Source: Pseudovibrio exalbescens
GTDB lineage: Bacteria; Pseudomonadota; Alphaproteobacteria; Rhizobiales; Stappiaceae
Direction: 5' to 3'
Assembly (NCBI RefSeq): GCF_028737195.1
Contig: NZ_JAQZAJ010000007.1
Location: 62,001-126,000 of the forward strand
Length of the DNA stretch: 64,000 nucleotides
Both the position numbers and the translations under genes were made by a program. Position 1 is the first letter of the stretch. The number at the start of each line of letters is the position of its first letter. The notes under the pieces are model-generated. The model saw only the letters and a list, made by a program, of their open reading frames with translations, did not search any database and was not told the origin of the DNA. Of this stretch, positions 43,664-52,321 are shown in pieces.

Positions 43664-44644
43664 TCAGAGTCCGGAGCGTTCGGTGCGCAGACGTGGGTCA
43701 ATCACAACGTAGAGAATGTCTACGGCCAGATTGATCACCACGAAGATGAATGCGGTAAGCATGAGGTATGCTGCCATGATCGGGATATCTACATTCTGCA
43801 CGGCCTGAAGAAACAGAAGGCCCATGCCCGGCCACTGGAATACCGTTTCCGTGATGATGGCAAAGGCGATGATCGATCCAAGCTGCAAGCCGGTAATGGT
43901 GATAACAGGCACCATGGTGTTTTTCAGAGCGTGAACGAAGTGAATTGAGCGATCGGGCAAGCCGCGAGCGCGGGCGAACTTGATATAGTCCGTCCGGATG
44001 ACTTCCAGCATCTCGGCGCGGATGAGGCGCATAATCAGCGTCATCTGGAACAAGCCCAGCGTGATGGATGGAAGGATGAGCGCCTTGAGCCCGCTTAATG
44101 TCAAGAAACCGGTGGTCCACCAGTCGCCGATTGCCACCACGTCACCCCGGCCGAAGCTTGGCAGCCATTGCAGGTGAACAGAGAACAGGAAGATCAGCAA
44201 GATCCCGATAAAGAAGGTCGGCAGAGAGACGCCAATCAGCGAGACTGTCAGGAACAGTTTGGACAGTGGGGAATGGCGGTTCAGACCGGTATAAACGCCC
44301 ATTGGCACGCCAACGACAAGGGCGAACAGGGCGGAGACGAAGGATAGCTCCAGTGTAGCCGGGAGGCGCTTGGCTATGAGCTCTGCGACCGGCTGCTTGA
44401 ACTGATAGGAGTTGCCGAAATCGAACTGAAGTGCGCCCATGATGAAGCGCGCAAACTGAATGATGATGGGGTCGTTCAGCCCCAAGCGTTCTCTCAGGGC
44501 CTCGCGTTGTTCAGGTGTGGTCTCAATGCCCACCATCTGGTTGATGGGATCTCCAACAAACCGGAACAGCATGAAGGAGATAAGGGCCACGACAAACATG
44601 ACGACAACCGCCATGACGAGGCGACGAGAAATGAAGCCAAACAT
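43664..44644 (-). CDS. Peptide-type ABC transporter permease (DppB-like)
   Basis: 326 residues from the ATG at 44644 (MFGFISRRL). The DppB pattern is clear: an N-terminal helix, RFVGDPINQMVG, LGLNDPIIIQFARFI, and the EAA loop ARARGLPDRSIHFVHALKNTMVPVITI. It has about six membrane segments. It is separated from the binding-protein gene by an 81-bp gap with a hairpin, consistent with lower permease expression. Confidence 0.93.
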   Translation of the reverse strand: MFGFISRRLVMAVVVMFVVALISFMLFRFVGDPINQMVGIETTPEQREALRERLGLNDPIIIQFARFIMGALQFDFGNSYQFKQPVAELIAKRLPATLELSFVSALFALVVGVPMGVYTGLNRHSPLSKLFLTVSLIGVSLPTFFIGILLIFLFSVHLQWLPSFGRGDVVAIGDWWTTGFLTLSGLKALILPSITLGLFQMTLIMRLIRAEMLEVIRTDYIKFARARGLPDRSIHFVHALKNTMVPVITITGLQLGSIIAFAIITETVFQWPGMGLLFLQAVQNVDIPIMAAYLMLTAFIFVVINLAVDILYVVIDPRLRTERSGL

Positions 44645-44677
44645 GGTATTCCAATGAGGTTCTTGTGATTGAGAAGA

Positions 44678-44700
44678 CCCGACGCACGTGTTGCGTCGGG
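44678..44700 (-). promoter_or_regulatory. Intra-operon hairpin between the binding-protein and permease genes
   Basis: CCCGACGCA (44678-44686), loop CGTGT, TGCGTCGGG (44692-44700): a perfect 9-bp stem. There is no U-run on the minus strand, so it is more likely a 3'-end stabiliser that protects the binding-protein message than a full terminator. Confidence 0.6.
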
Positions 44701-44725
44701 CCACTATTTCGTGTCGGAAACCTGA

Positions 44726-46306
44726 CTAGTTTTTGACTACATGGCGGAATTTGAAGTAGTTGTCTGCGCGCTGTGCAACGGAGACGTTGTCCGCAACACC
44801 CCAAGCCAAACCTTGCTGGTGGAGAGGAATGTGAGAGACTTCTTCAGTGGTCAGCCGGTAGGCTTCAGTAATGTAAGCGTTGCGCTTTTCCTGATCGTTC
44901 TCAGAGAGGATCAACTTGCTCAGCTCATCTACCCGCGGGTTGCAGTAGCCGCCGAGGTTAAATGGGCCGCCATTGCCAGCGTCATCCCGGCAGTTGTGCA
45001 GGTTCAGGAGCACGTTGTAGCTGTCAAAGGAACCTGGGGTCCAACCGAGCAGGTAGAAGGAGGTGTCGTAGCCACCAGAAGCCAGAATTTTTGCAAAATA
45101 CTGTGCCTTTGGTTGGGCGTTCAAATCTACCTTGATGCCAACACGCGCAAGGAACGACGCAACAGCCTGACAGATTGCTTCATCGTTCACGTACCGATCG
45201 TTTGGACAGTCCATGCCAACGGAAAAACCGTCTGGATATCCCGCTTCTGCCAGAAGTGCCTTTGATGCTTCCGGGTCGTATGGGAACCGCTGGAACTCGT
45301 CAGAGTGCTCGAACAGGAACGGCGAGATCATGAGAGCGGACGGCGTTGCCAGGTCGCGCATGATCTTGGTCTTGATCGCTTCAATATCAATGGCCTGATA
45401 GACAGCCTTTCGCACCCGAACGTCCTTGAACGGGTTCTTGCCCTTCACATCGGAGTAAAGAAGTTCATCGCGCTTCTGGTCCATGCCAAGGAAAATGGTC
45501 CGCAGTTCCGGGCCTGTCAGGGCCGAGGTGCCATCATTGCTGTTAACGCGGTTGATGTCCTGAACTGGAATTGGGTACACCATGTCCATCTCACCGGACA
45601 GCAATGCTGCAACGCGGGTGGCGTCTGAGCTGATCGGCGTGAACTCAACTCTGGTCAGGTTGTGCTTGACCTCATCCCACCAGTTCTCGTTCTTTTCGTA
45701 AACTGTTCGTACACCTGGTTCGTGACTGGTGATCTTGAACGGGCCTGTGCCGTTCGCATTGAGCGAAGCATAGTTCGGGCTGGTGTCAGATGCAGAGGTG
45801 ACCTTGACGGCATCATTTGCCTCGGTCCACTCCTTGTCCATGATCAGCCAAGTGCCCCATTCCGAGTGGAGGATTGGGTTTGGCGCCGACAGAACGAAGT
45901 CAACGGTGTAGTCGTCGACAATTTCGACTTTAACATCTGGCGCAAGGCGTGTGGTCACGTCAGAGCCTTCTGACCGGACACGCTCGGCGGAAAACGCCAC
46001 ATCTTCGGCAGTGAAGTCATTGCCGTTGTGGAACTTCACGCCCTCGCGCAAATAGAAGCGCCAACGTGTTGGCTCAATGATTTCCCAGCGCTCAGCAAGT
46101 GATGGCTCGATCTGGAGGTCTGGTGTCAGTCGCACCAGTCCTTCATACACATTTCCGTGCATGCCAAGCGTGAAAGATTCATTCAAGCTGTATGGATCGA
46201 GCTGGTTTAAGGTGCCCTGAAATGCGAACTTTAAGGTCTCGGCGGACGCACTGGTTCCGGCCAGTGCCGCAATGACTGCGGCTGCTGCAGCTACGCGATA
46301 ACGCAT
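44726..46306 (-). CDS. Peptide-type ABC transporter substrate-binding protein (family 5)
   Basis: 526 residues. A signal peptide (VAAAAAVIAALAGTSASA, cleaved near residue 22) sends it to the periplasm. The family 5 solute-binding fold is evident from NVYEGLVRLTPDLQIEPSLAERWEI and WRFYLREGVKFHNGNDFTAEDVAFSAERV. The binding pocket cannot be read, so the substrate may be peptide, nickel, glutathione or another solute. It heads the operon, and an inverted repeat and an FNR-like site lie in the upstream region. Confidence 0.92.
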   Translation of the reverse strand: MRYRVAAAAAVIAALAGTSASAETLKFAFQGTLNQLDPYSLNESFTLGMHGNVYEGLVRLTPDLQIEPSLAERWEIIEPTRWRFYLREGVKFHNGNDFTAEDVAFSAERVRSEGSDVTTRLAPDVKVEIVDDYTVDFVLSAPNPILHSEWGTWLIMDKEWTEANDAVKVTSASDTSPNYASLNANGTGPFKITSHEPGVRTVYEKNENWWDEVKHNLTRVEFTPISSDATRVAALLSGEMDMVYPIPVQDINRVNSNDGTSALTGPELRTIFLGMDQKRDELLYSDVKGKNPFKDVRVRKAVYQAIDIEAIKTKIMRDLATPSALMISPFLFEHSDEFQRFPYDPEASKALLAEAGYPDGFSVGMDCPNDRYVNDEAICQAVASFLARVGIKVDLNAQPKAQYFAKILASGGYDTSFYLLGWTPGSFDSYNVLLNLHNCRDDAGNGGPFNLGGYCNPRVDELSKLILSENDQEKRNAYITEAYRLTTEEVSHIPLHQQGLAWGVADNVSVAQRADNYFKFRHVVKN

Positions 46307-46366
46307 GTTCCCCTCATCTCCACGCTGTTGAACGCGCGGTTCTCAATGATATCGGTACGATGTAGA

Positions 46367-46405
46367 CGACGTTGACCCGATCCCAGTTCCCACGATCCAA
46401 CGTCG
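46367..46405. promoter_or_regulatory. Inverted repeat upstream of the peptide transporter operon
   Basis: CGACGTTG (46367-46374) and CAACGTCG (46398-46405) are perfect inverted arms with a 23-base spacer, 60 bp before the binding-protein start. A dimeric regulator site is possible. None is identified. Confidence 0.3.
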
Positions 46406-46461
46406 ATGAAGGGAGTGTACCTACGTAATTGCACGCGTCTAGAGGGAGGGTGAAACTTTCG

Positions 46462-46473
46462 TGATCTAAATCA
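46462..46473. promoter_or_regulatory. FNR/CRP-like half-symmetric site
   Basis: TGAT-CTAA-ATCA matches the inner core of the FNR box TTGAT-N4-ATCAA; the outermost bases (G and G) deviate. It is about 155 bp before the peptide transporter start. Confidence 0.25.
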
Positions 46474-46554
46474 GCACATTATTGATGAAAATATGTGTTT
46501 CTGCCTGATTTTTGGCATTTATTTTCTTATAGCTCATGCAGAAGATGAGAAAAG

Positions 46555-48276
46555 CTAAACAGCGCGTTGTTGCTCTTTCATGGTTGTCGTGCTGGATGCC
46601 GTTAGGACATTCTCAAGTTTCGAGCCATTTTCGAGAATCGTTACGCTGAGCGGGCGTTCTCTGCCACGCACAGTGATGTCTTCCTGTTTGCCGATAAGGC
46701 TTTCATTCAGGCCAGCACTGCGTATGACGGATGTCGAAACCACAGCAGTCGCCCCGTGGGACTTTGTTTCCGTTTCCAATCGGCTGGCAACATTCACCGT
46801 GTCGCCCAAGGCTGTCAGGCCGGACTCCAGAACATTTCCGCCATCAAGTCCTACCCGGCCGATGATGGCTGGTCCGGCATGCAGGCCGATGCCGATGCGC
46901 AGGGGGACAGCCAGCTGGCTCTTGAGTTCGTCGTTCATGACCTGCATTTCGCGTTCGATGTCGATGATGGTTTGCAATGCCGCGCGCAGCGCTTGAGTGC
47001 GGTCCATATCGATGCCGAACAAGGCCATCACCCCGTCTCCCATGACCTTGTCTATGAGCCCGCCGTTCTGGTTCACCGCCTTGGTCACGCCTTTGACATA
47101 ACGGTTGAGAATGAACACCACGTCATAAGGCAGACGGTCCTCGGCCATACGGGTGAAGCCTCGCAGGTCTATGAACATGACTGCAATGGGTTGCTCAACG
47201 CCCCAGCGGTATCGGTCCATGGTGCCGGGCTCGGGCTGTTGGAGCTCGGTCGTGAGCAATGGGTAGACGCGCATGTTGGCCTTGGGGCGGATCTGGCAGG
47301 CCAGCCGCACGCCTTTACCTGCCCCAATGCGTTCCAATACCTTGGCTTCCGCCGCATTTGGCGGGTCCAGCTCGTCCAGCCCTTCCATAACCAATGTTCT
47401 GCACGTGGAGCATCGGGCTCTCCCGCCGCAAACGGCTTGAACTGGCACCCTGTGGGCGCGGCTTATTTCAAGCAGCGTGGGCCCGGGGGCAGTGCGTACC
47501 CGCACACTATTGGGATAGTTGATGGAAATCTTTTTGCGGAACTGGGCAGTGAAGGTGCGCATTGCAAACAGAATAACAATCGATACGGCCACAACCGCGA
47601 AGATGGCCCTTCCGATTGTGTCGTATTCCATGAGCTGGGCCAATACCTCTGGGGGCAGGGCAGCAGCTTGTTCTCCCTTCAGGTAGATCATCCTGCCAGC
47701 ATGGGTCCACCCGGTTGTAGCCGTAACCGGAATTATGATGGCGAGCGTCAACAGACCCAGTTGGACGCGTCGGTACCAGGGCTTCAACCGTAGCCAGAAA
47801 TGCAGACCAATGCAGCTGTGTATCCAGACGAAAAGCAAAAGCAGTGTCTGGTTGAGGAAACCGCCCGGCCACATGAGAGAAAGCACCGAGTTGTAGTCAA
47901 CAGAGGTGTTGAACAGGTTCTCGCTGATGCGGGTTCTGTTGAGATGCAGAACCAGAAAAAACGGAATGCCCATGCCAAGGGCCAGCTGCAAGGCTTCCCA
48001 ACTTGGCATCTTAAGCGTTCTCCGGCGCACCGTCTTCCAAAGGGCCATCGCAACATGAACGATCAGAGCGCCATAAAGCAGGATCGTTCCGGGCCATGAG
48101 TGCCAGACGGCATAGCGCCAGTCCTGAAACTGCATCATTGCCGCCAAAGAGATGTTGCCCAGAGCATGGTTGATGAAGTGCGTCAGCGCAAAGACAAACA
48201 GCACCAGCCCGGAGACGAGGCGCAAGCGCTGATTCAAAGACCCTTGGACAGACTGTTTGTCGACAACATCATTCAT
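46555..48276 (-). CDS. Membrane-anchored redox-type adenylate cyclase with heme-like membrane domain and [2Fe-2S] domain (CyaC-like)
   Basis: 573 residues from the ATG at 48276, with GGAG upstream; an upstream GTG at 48300 is less likely. About residues 15-240 form six membrane segments with seven histidines (33, 37, 59, 74, 111, 153, 159) that could bind b-type hemes, similar to succinate dehydrogenase anchors. About residues 255-345 are a plant-type [2Fe-2S] ferredoxin domain with Cys283, Cys289, Cys292 and Cys327. About residues 363-560 are a class III cyclase domain: Asp370 and Asp414 as metal ligands, Lys410 for adenine and GDTVNVASRLE. A rhizobial relative, CyaC of Sinorhizobium meliloti, is a quinone-responsive cyclase with a diheme membrane domain, so cAMP output may track the respiratory redox state. 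Confidence 0.88.
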   Translation of the reverse strand: MNDVVDKQSVQGSLNQRLRLVSGLVLFVFALTHFINHALGNISLAAMMQFQDWRYAVWHSWPGTILLYGALIVHVAMALWKTVRRRTLKMPSWEALQLALGMGIPFFLVLHLNRTRISENLFNTSVDYNSVLSLMWPGGFLNQTLLLLFVWIHSCIGLHFWLRLKPWYRRVQLGLLTLAIIIPVTATTGWTHAGRMIYLKGEQAAALPPEVLAQLMEYDTIGRAIFAVVAVSIVILFAMRTFTAQFRKKISINYPNSVRVRTAPGPTLLEISRAHRVPVQAVCGGRARCSTCRTLVMEGLDELDPPNAAEAKVLERIGAGKGVRLACQIRPKANMRVYPLLTTELQQPEPGTMDRYRWGVEQPIAVMFIDLRGFTRMAEDRLPYDVVFILNRYVKGVTKAVNQNGGLIDKVMGDGVMALFGIDMDRTQALRAALQTIIDIEREMQVMNDELKSQLAVPLRIGIGLHAGPAIIGRVGLDGGNVLESGLTALGDTVNVASRLETETKSHGATAVVSTSVIRSAGLNESLIGKQEDITVRGRERPLSVTILENGSKLENVLTASSTTTMKEQQRAV

Positions 48277-48468
48277 CGGCATCTCCGGTGGCTGGTGCAC
48301 GAAGATGTGCGTCTATGCCATGACCGTCAAACACCAATTTTGTTTACAGACTGTTTAAGGCATGGACGGGGAGCCTTCAGGCTTTTATCCAAGCCCGGAT
48401 ATCTGTCGTTTGTGGCGGGTCTGTCACTTGATTTGATGGGCCTGCGTGCTGCTGATCTGGAGGGCCCT

Positions 48469-48828
48469 ATGAAGCTTTATGGTATTCGAAATTGCGACAC
48501 CGTCAAAAAAGCGCGGAAGTTTCTTGATTCCGCCGAGGTGGCCTATGACTTTCATGACTACAAGAAAGAGGGCGTAGACGCAGACGTTTTGAAGGCGTTT
48601 GTCATAGAGTTTGGTTGGGAAGCGGTGCTGAACAAACGCGGCACCACGTGGCGTCGCCAGCCCGATGAGGTCAAAGAGGCGGTCAATTCCCAAGAGAGCG
48701 CAATTGAGTTCATGATGGGCGAGCCGAGCGCAATCAAACGCCCGCTGGTTCAGGCCAAGGAAAAGCGTTTTATCGGGTTTGATCAGACGGCATGGGAAGT
48801 TGCGCTTGCTGAAGGCACTCTGGCCTGA
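48469..48828 (+). CDS. ArsC-like (YffB/Spx) reductase-family protein
   Basis: 119 residues from the ATG at 48469, with GGAGG six bases upstream. A thioredoxin-fold ArsC/Spx family member starting MKLYGIRNCDTVKKARKFL, with the catalytic-type Cys9 followed by DTVKKA rather than the arsenate-reductase loop. It ends with a QAKEKRFIGFDQTAWEVAL segment. This is the YffB group, of uncertain function (a possible GSH-dependent reductase). True arsenate reductase activity is not supported. Its stop directly abuts that of the converging creatininase-family gene. Confidence 0.88.
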   Translation: MKLYGIRNCDTVKKARKFLDSAEVAYDFHDYKKEGVDADVLKAFVIEFGWEAVLNKRGTTWRRQPDEVKEAVNSQESAIEFMMGEPSAIKRPLVQAKEKRFIGFDQTAWEVALAEGTLA

Positions 48829-49659
48829 TCAGTCGAAGTCTGCGATGTCGAACTGATGCACATCTTCCAACAGCTGGACAAGACCGCGTGCGCCATGATC
48901 CAGTGACGCACGCCCTTTTTCCGCTGTTGCGGCAGCTGCGTTTCCCATGACACCTTGCGGGTTCAGGTCTTCCGTTTTCCAGCCATACTGGTGGCGGCCA
49001 TGACCTCGCAAATGCTCAAAGTTTTTGAGGTAGTCCTGCTGGGCAGAAGGGAAATCTGCAGCTTTCTCCATGCGAACCAGATCAGGCCGCAGCGCCAGCA
49101 TCAGGGAGGTTTCAATATCACCCCCGTGGATGCCATAGGTGAATTCTTCTTGCGTAAACAGGCCCTCTGGCTGTCCATAGCGCAGCCAGCTGGTTTCCAC
49201 TGCGAGCATCTTGTTTTCCACGCGCAAAGTGCGTGTCACAACGTCCATCAGGGGTGCATTGCCGCCGTGGGAATTTACGATCACCAGTTTGCGCAGACCG
49301 GCCCGGTTCACGCTTTTGCCAATTTCAATCCAGCTCTTGATGGCGGTTTCCCAGCTGATCGTCAGTGTTCCGGGAAAAGAGATGTGCTCGTCTGACTTGC
49401 CGATGGCCTGAACGGGCAAGAAGGTCACGGGCAGGTCGTCCGGCAGAAGCTCAATGGTGCGTGCCACCTGTCCTTCGGCAATGGTTGAGTCTGTGCTCAA
49501 CGGTAAATGCGGGCCGTGCTGTTCGATTGCCGCTATTGGTAAGACGGCAATCCAGTCTTTTGACGCCTCAGAGAAATCGGTGGTTGTCATCTCTTGCCAA
49601 TGGCGACGCGGCAGACCCTGCATCTTTTTCATTCCCGAACTGGTTGGGGCTTGCTTCAT
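48829..49659 (-). CDS. Creatininase-family amidohydrolase
   Basis: About 276 residues from the ATG at 49659; starts at 49632 or 49623 are possible. The metal site of creatininase is visible: AAIEQHGPHLPLSTDSTIAEG (about residues 40-60, with Glu, His and Asp), VIVNSHGGNAPLMDVV (His), and the Glu of HGGDIETSLMLAL. The family includes creatininase, FAPy deformylase ArfB and mycofactocin peptidase, so the substrate is open. It diverges from an ABC ATPase gene across 73 bp, which suggests a linked uptake function for an amide or pyrimidine-type compound. Confidence 0.88.
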   Translation of the reverse strand: MKQAPTSSGMKKMQGLPRRHWQEMTTTDFSEASKDWIAVLPIAAIEQHGPHLPLSTDSTIAEGQVARTIELLPDDLPVTFLPVQAIGKSDEHISFPGTLTISWETAIKSWIEIGKSVNRAGLRKLVIVNSHGGNAPLMDVVTRTLRVENKMLAVETSWLRYGQPEGLFTQEEFTYGIHGGDIETSLMLALRPDLVRMEKAADFPSAQQDYLKNFEHLRGHGRHQYGWKTEDLNPQGVMGNAAAATAEKGRASLDHGARGLVQLLEDVHQFDIADFD

Positions 49660-49732
49660 CCTGAGTGATGAAGCCTTGTGATCTCGTAACACCTTAAATA
49701 GATAGATAGCAAATCCGGTGAAAGGGAAGAGA

Positions 49733-50533
49733 ATGCAGTTTCGCACAGAACATCAGCACGCCGTTCATCTGCCGCTCGAATCGTCCAATGCGATTTTGGC
49801 GCTGAATGGGGTGACAAAGAGCTTCGATTCTGGCGGTCCTGTTCTGAGCGACTTTTCTCTTACTGTCACAAAAGGCGAATTCCTGAGCATTCTTGGGCCA
49901 TCTGGCTGCGGGAAATCCACACTGTTGCGGCTGATCTCCGGACTGGAAGAGCCTACATCCGGACGCATTGAGGTGGACCATGGTCCCGCTGCAACGGATG
50001 AACTTGGCTTTGTGTTTCAGGAGCCCACATTGCTCCCTTGGACGACCGTTTTTGGCAACGTTCACTGGCCTTTGAAGATCAAGGGTATTTCTGCCAAGAA
50101 GGCGGCGGAACAAGTGATGGAAGCCTTGGCGTTGGTGGGGCTGGCCGACAGCGCAGACAAGTGGCCATCGGAGCTTTCTGGCGGCATGAAAATGCGTGTC
50201 TCCATTGCAAGAGCCTTGATCACGAAACCAAAAATCCTGCTTATGGATGAACCGTTTGCGGCTCTGGATGAGATTACGCGAAACAAGCTCAACGATGATC
50301 TGCTGGAGTTGTGGGAACGGTTTGACTGGACCATCGTTTTTGTTACACACTCCGTCTATGAGAGCGTCTACCTGTCCTCACGGCTGGTGGTAATGAGCAG
50401 GCAGCAGGGCCGGGTAGTCCGTGACTTTGAAGTTGAGGCTCCCTATCCGCGGGGCAGGGAGTTCCGGTTGTCGACACCCTATGCAGAATTGTGCAGGCAA
50501 GCGGTTGATGCTTTGGAGCAAGCCAGCGTATAA
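49733..50533 (+). CDS. Orphan ABC transporter ATP-binding protein (NitT/TauT/SsuB-like)
   Basis: 266 residues from the ATG at 49733, preceded by AGGGAAG. Walker A GPSGCGKST (about residues 55-63), Q-loop FQEPTLLPW, signature LSGGMKMRVSIARAL and Walker B ILLMDEPFAALDE match the nitrate/taurine/thiamine-precursor group. No matching permease or binding-protein gene lies next to it. It diverges from the creatininase-family gene, so a shared substrate is plausible, but the other parts must be elsewhere. Confidence 0.88.
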   Translation: MQFRTEHQHAVHLPLESSNAILALNGVTKSFDSGGPVLSDFSLTVTKGEFLSILGPSGCGKSTLLRLISGLEEPTSGRIEVDHGPAATDELGFVFQEPTLLPWTTVFGNVHWPLKIKGISAKKAAEQVMEALALVGLADSADKWPSELSGGMKMRVSIARALITKPKILLMDEPFAALDEITRNKLNDDLLELWERFDWTIVFVTHSVYESVYLSSRLVVMSRQQGRVVRDFEVEAPYPRGREFRLSTPYAELCRQAVDALEQASV

Positions 50534-50672
50534 GTTAGCTGGTTTAATTGTTAGGTTTCTAACAAAATCCACAGACCGTCATTGGACATATAAAAACGCA
50601 GGCTAAGAAAATGCCGTGAGCACGACGTGCGTGCTTACTATCGATTCCTTAAACAGCGAGAACTGCATCGCC

Positions 50673-51200
50673 ATGGGTTTCAATTTCAAGAAGAGCACCA
50701 CTTTTCGACTTGCTCAGGCCGCCAAGGCTCAACGAGCTCGTTCCGGTGCGCACCTTTCCCGCATCGGCCTTCACCCGGGTCAGGAAGCGGTTCTGAAGGT
50801 CCTCAGCGAGGCTGATGGCCGCACCATGAGCCAGCTTGCTCTCGCGCTTGGTGTTCAGCCGCCTACAGTAACCAAAATGGTTACACGCCTTACAGCGCAA
50901 GGTCTGGTTGAGCGCCAGCTTTCTGATACGGATGGTCGCCTTGCACGCGTTTACCTGACTCAAGAAGGTCAGGACCGCATTCAGCAAGTTGATCGGGCCT
51001 GGAAGCGTCTGGAACGTGAAGCTCTGGCCGGCCTCGACGACAAGGATCGCAAGAAGTTGCGCAAGCTGCTGCGCGTCGTCGAGAAGAACCTCTCCAACAA
51101 GCAGTTGGATGATGATGACGATGAAGATGATGACGCCGATGACGCCAAGGTTGCATCTGGCAAGGTTGTAGACGCGCTTCCGGTGGAAACACAGGTTTAA
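50673..51200 (+). CDS. MarR-family transcriptional regulator with an acidic tail
   Basis: 175 residues from the ATG at 50673 (MGFNFKKSTTF); an in-frame GTG at 50616 is also open. The winged helix-turn-helix is at about residues 35-105 (SRIGLHPGQEAVLKVL, TMSQLALALGVQPPTVTKMVTRLTAQGLVERQLSDTDGRLARVYLT). The C-terminal 35 residues contain an unbroken acidic run (DDDDDEDDDADD), unusual for MarR proteins. The ligand and target are unknown. It sits 71 bp upstream of the ABC ATPase gene on the same strand and may be cotranscribed. Confidence 0.88.
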   Translation: MGFNFKKSTTFRLAQAAKAQRARSGAHLSRIGLHPGQEAVLKVLSEADGRTMSQLALALGVQPPTVTKMVTRLTAQGLVERQLSDTDGRLARVYLTQEGQDRIQQVDRAWKRLEREALAGLDDKDRKKLRKLLRVVEKNLSNKQLDDDDDEDDDADDAKVASGKVVDALPVETQV

Positions 51201-51271
51201 CCTGCGTTTCTACCCAAGCTGTCATGCGCCTTTAAAGAAGACCGCGTACCGAACCTCCACGGAGGTTCGTA

Positions 51272-52312
51272 ATGTCATCTGTCAAAATAAATAATATTTC
51301 CAAGAGCTTCGGTTCCCATAAAGCTCTTAGCGAACTGGATCTGGATATCCAGGAGGGCGAGTTCCTTTGCGTGCTCGGCCCATCTGGTTGTGGTAAGACG
51401 ACCCTGTTGCGTATCATTGCTGGTCTTGAGCGCATCGATGACGGTGAAATCCGTTTCGATGATGAGTTGGTTTCGTCCGCTCACACGCATAGAACGCCTG
51501 AAGAGCGCAACGTGGGGATGGTCTTCCAGTCCTATGCGTTGTGGCCACACATGACGGCAAAAGAAAACGCCGAATTTCCTCTTAAGGTGGCGAACAAGTC
51601 AGCTGAAGAGAGGGTGAGCATTGTGAACGGGGCCATGGACGCGGTGCGTCTGACGCCGTTTGCAGATCGGCGCCCCAGCGAGTTGTCAGGCGGCCAGCAG
51701 CAGCGTGTCGCGCTTGCCCGATGCCTGACGCAGGCTCCAAAAATCGTGCTCATGGATGAGCCGTTGGCCAACCTGGACATGCACCTGCGCGAAGACATGT
51801 TGCAGGAGTTCTCGCAGTTTCACAAAACGACCGGCTCCACGATCATGTACATTACCCATGATCAGGCCGAAGCCATGTCCATTGCGGACCGGATCGCGGT
51901 ATTGCTGGATGGCAAGTTGCAACAGCTTTCGCGACCGGAGGAGCTTTACAACTGTCCCAAGAACGCAGCGGTGGCTCGGTTTATTGGCGCAGGCTCGGTG
52001 CTTTCCGCCGTTGCCAATGGCGAACAGACTGTCTCATTCGACGGCGAAACCGTTGTAGCCAACTCCGAAACCCCATTGGTTTCAGCTGAGGCGGTGACCA
52101 TTGTCATTCGTCCCGAAGACCTTCACCTCGGGTCCGGGCGCTTCAAGGGCAAGGTGGATGATGTGACCTACCTTGGCGGCCGTTTCCGGGTGCGTTTGCT
52201 CTGCATCCATCAGGATGAGCAGGTCGAGCTGACGGCTTACAGTTCCAGCCGCTTGGCCGAGGGCGAACATATTGCCTTCGACGTGGCGCAAGTCTGGGCC
52301 ATGAAGGGTTAG
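51272..52312 (+). CDS. ABC transporter ATP-binding protein (FbpC/PotA-like)
   Basis: 346 residues, start ATG 51272 with GGAGG upstream. Nucleotide-binding half with Walker A GPSGCGKTT (about residues 39-47), signature LSGGQQQRVALARCL, Walker B IVLMDEPLANLD, and a C-terminal regulatory TOBE-like region (VTIVIRPEDLHLG, GRFRVRLLCIHQDEQVEL). It matches the ATPase of iron(III)/polyamine/sugar-phosphate importers. The likely permease and binding protein are encoded leftward at 52931-55698, on the opposite strand beyond a DinB gene, so the system is probably split by an inversion. Confidence 0.9.
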   Translation: MSSVKINNISKSFGSHKALSELDLDIQEGEFLCVLGPSGCGKTTLLRIIAGLERIDDGEIRFDDELVSSAHTHRTPEERNVGMVFQSYALWPHMTAKENAEFPLKVANKSAEERVSIVNGAMDAVRLTPFADRRPSELSGGQQQRVALARCLTQAPKIVLMDEPLANLDMHLREDMLQEFSQFHKTTGSTIMYITHDQAEAMSIADRIAVLLDGKLQQLSRPEELYNCPKNAAVARFIGAGSVLSAVANGEQTVSFDGETVVANSETPLVSAEAVTIVIRPEDLHLGSGRFKGKVDDVTYLGGRFRVRLLCIHQDEQVELTAYSSSRLAEGEHIAFDVAQVWAMKG

Positions 52313-52321
52313 GGGCACCGC

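Noticed and set aside
48469-48828. Arsenate reductase
   Set aside because: The Cys is followed by DTVKKA, the YffB/Spx pattern, not the arsenate loop, and no ars genes are near.
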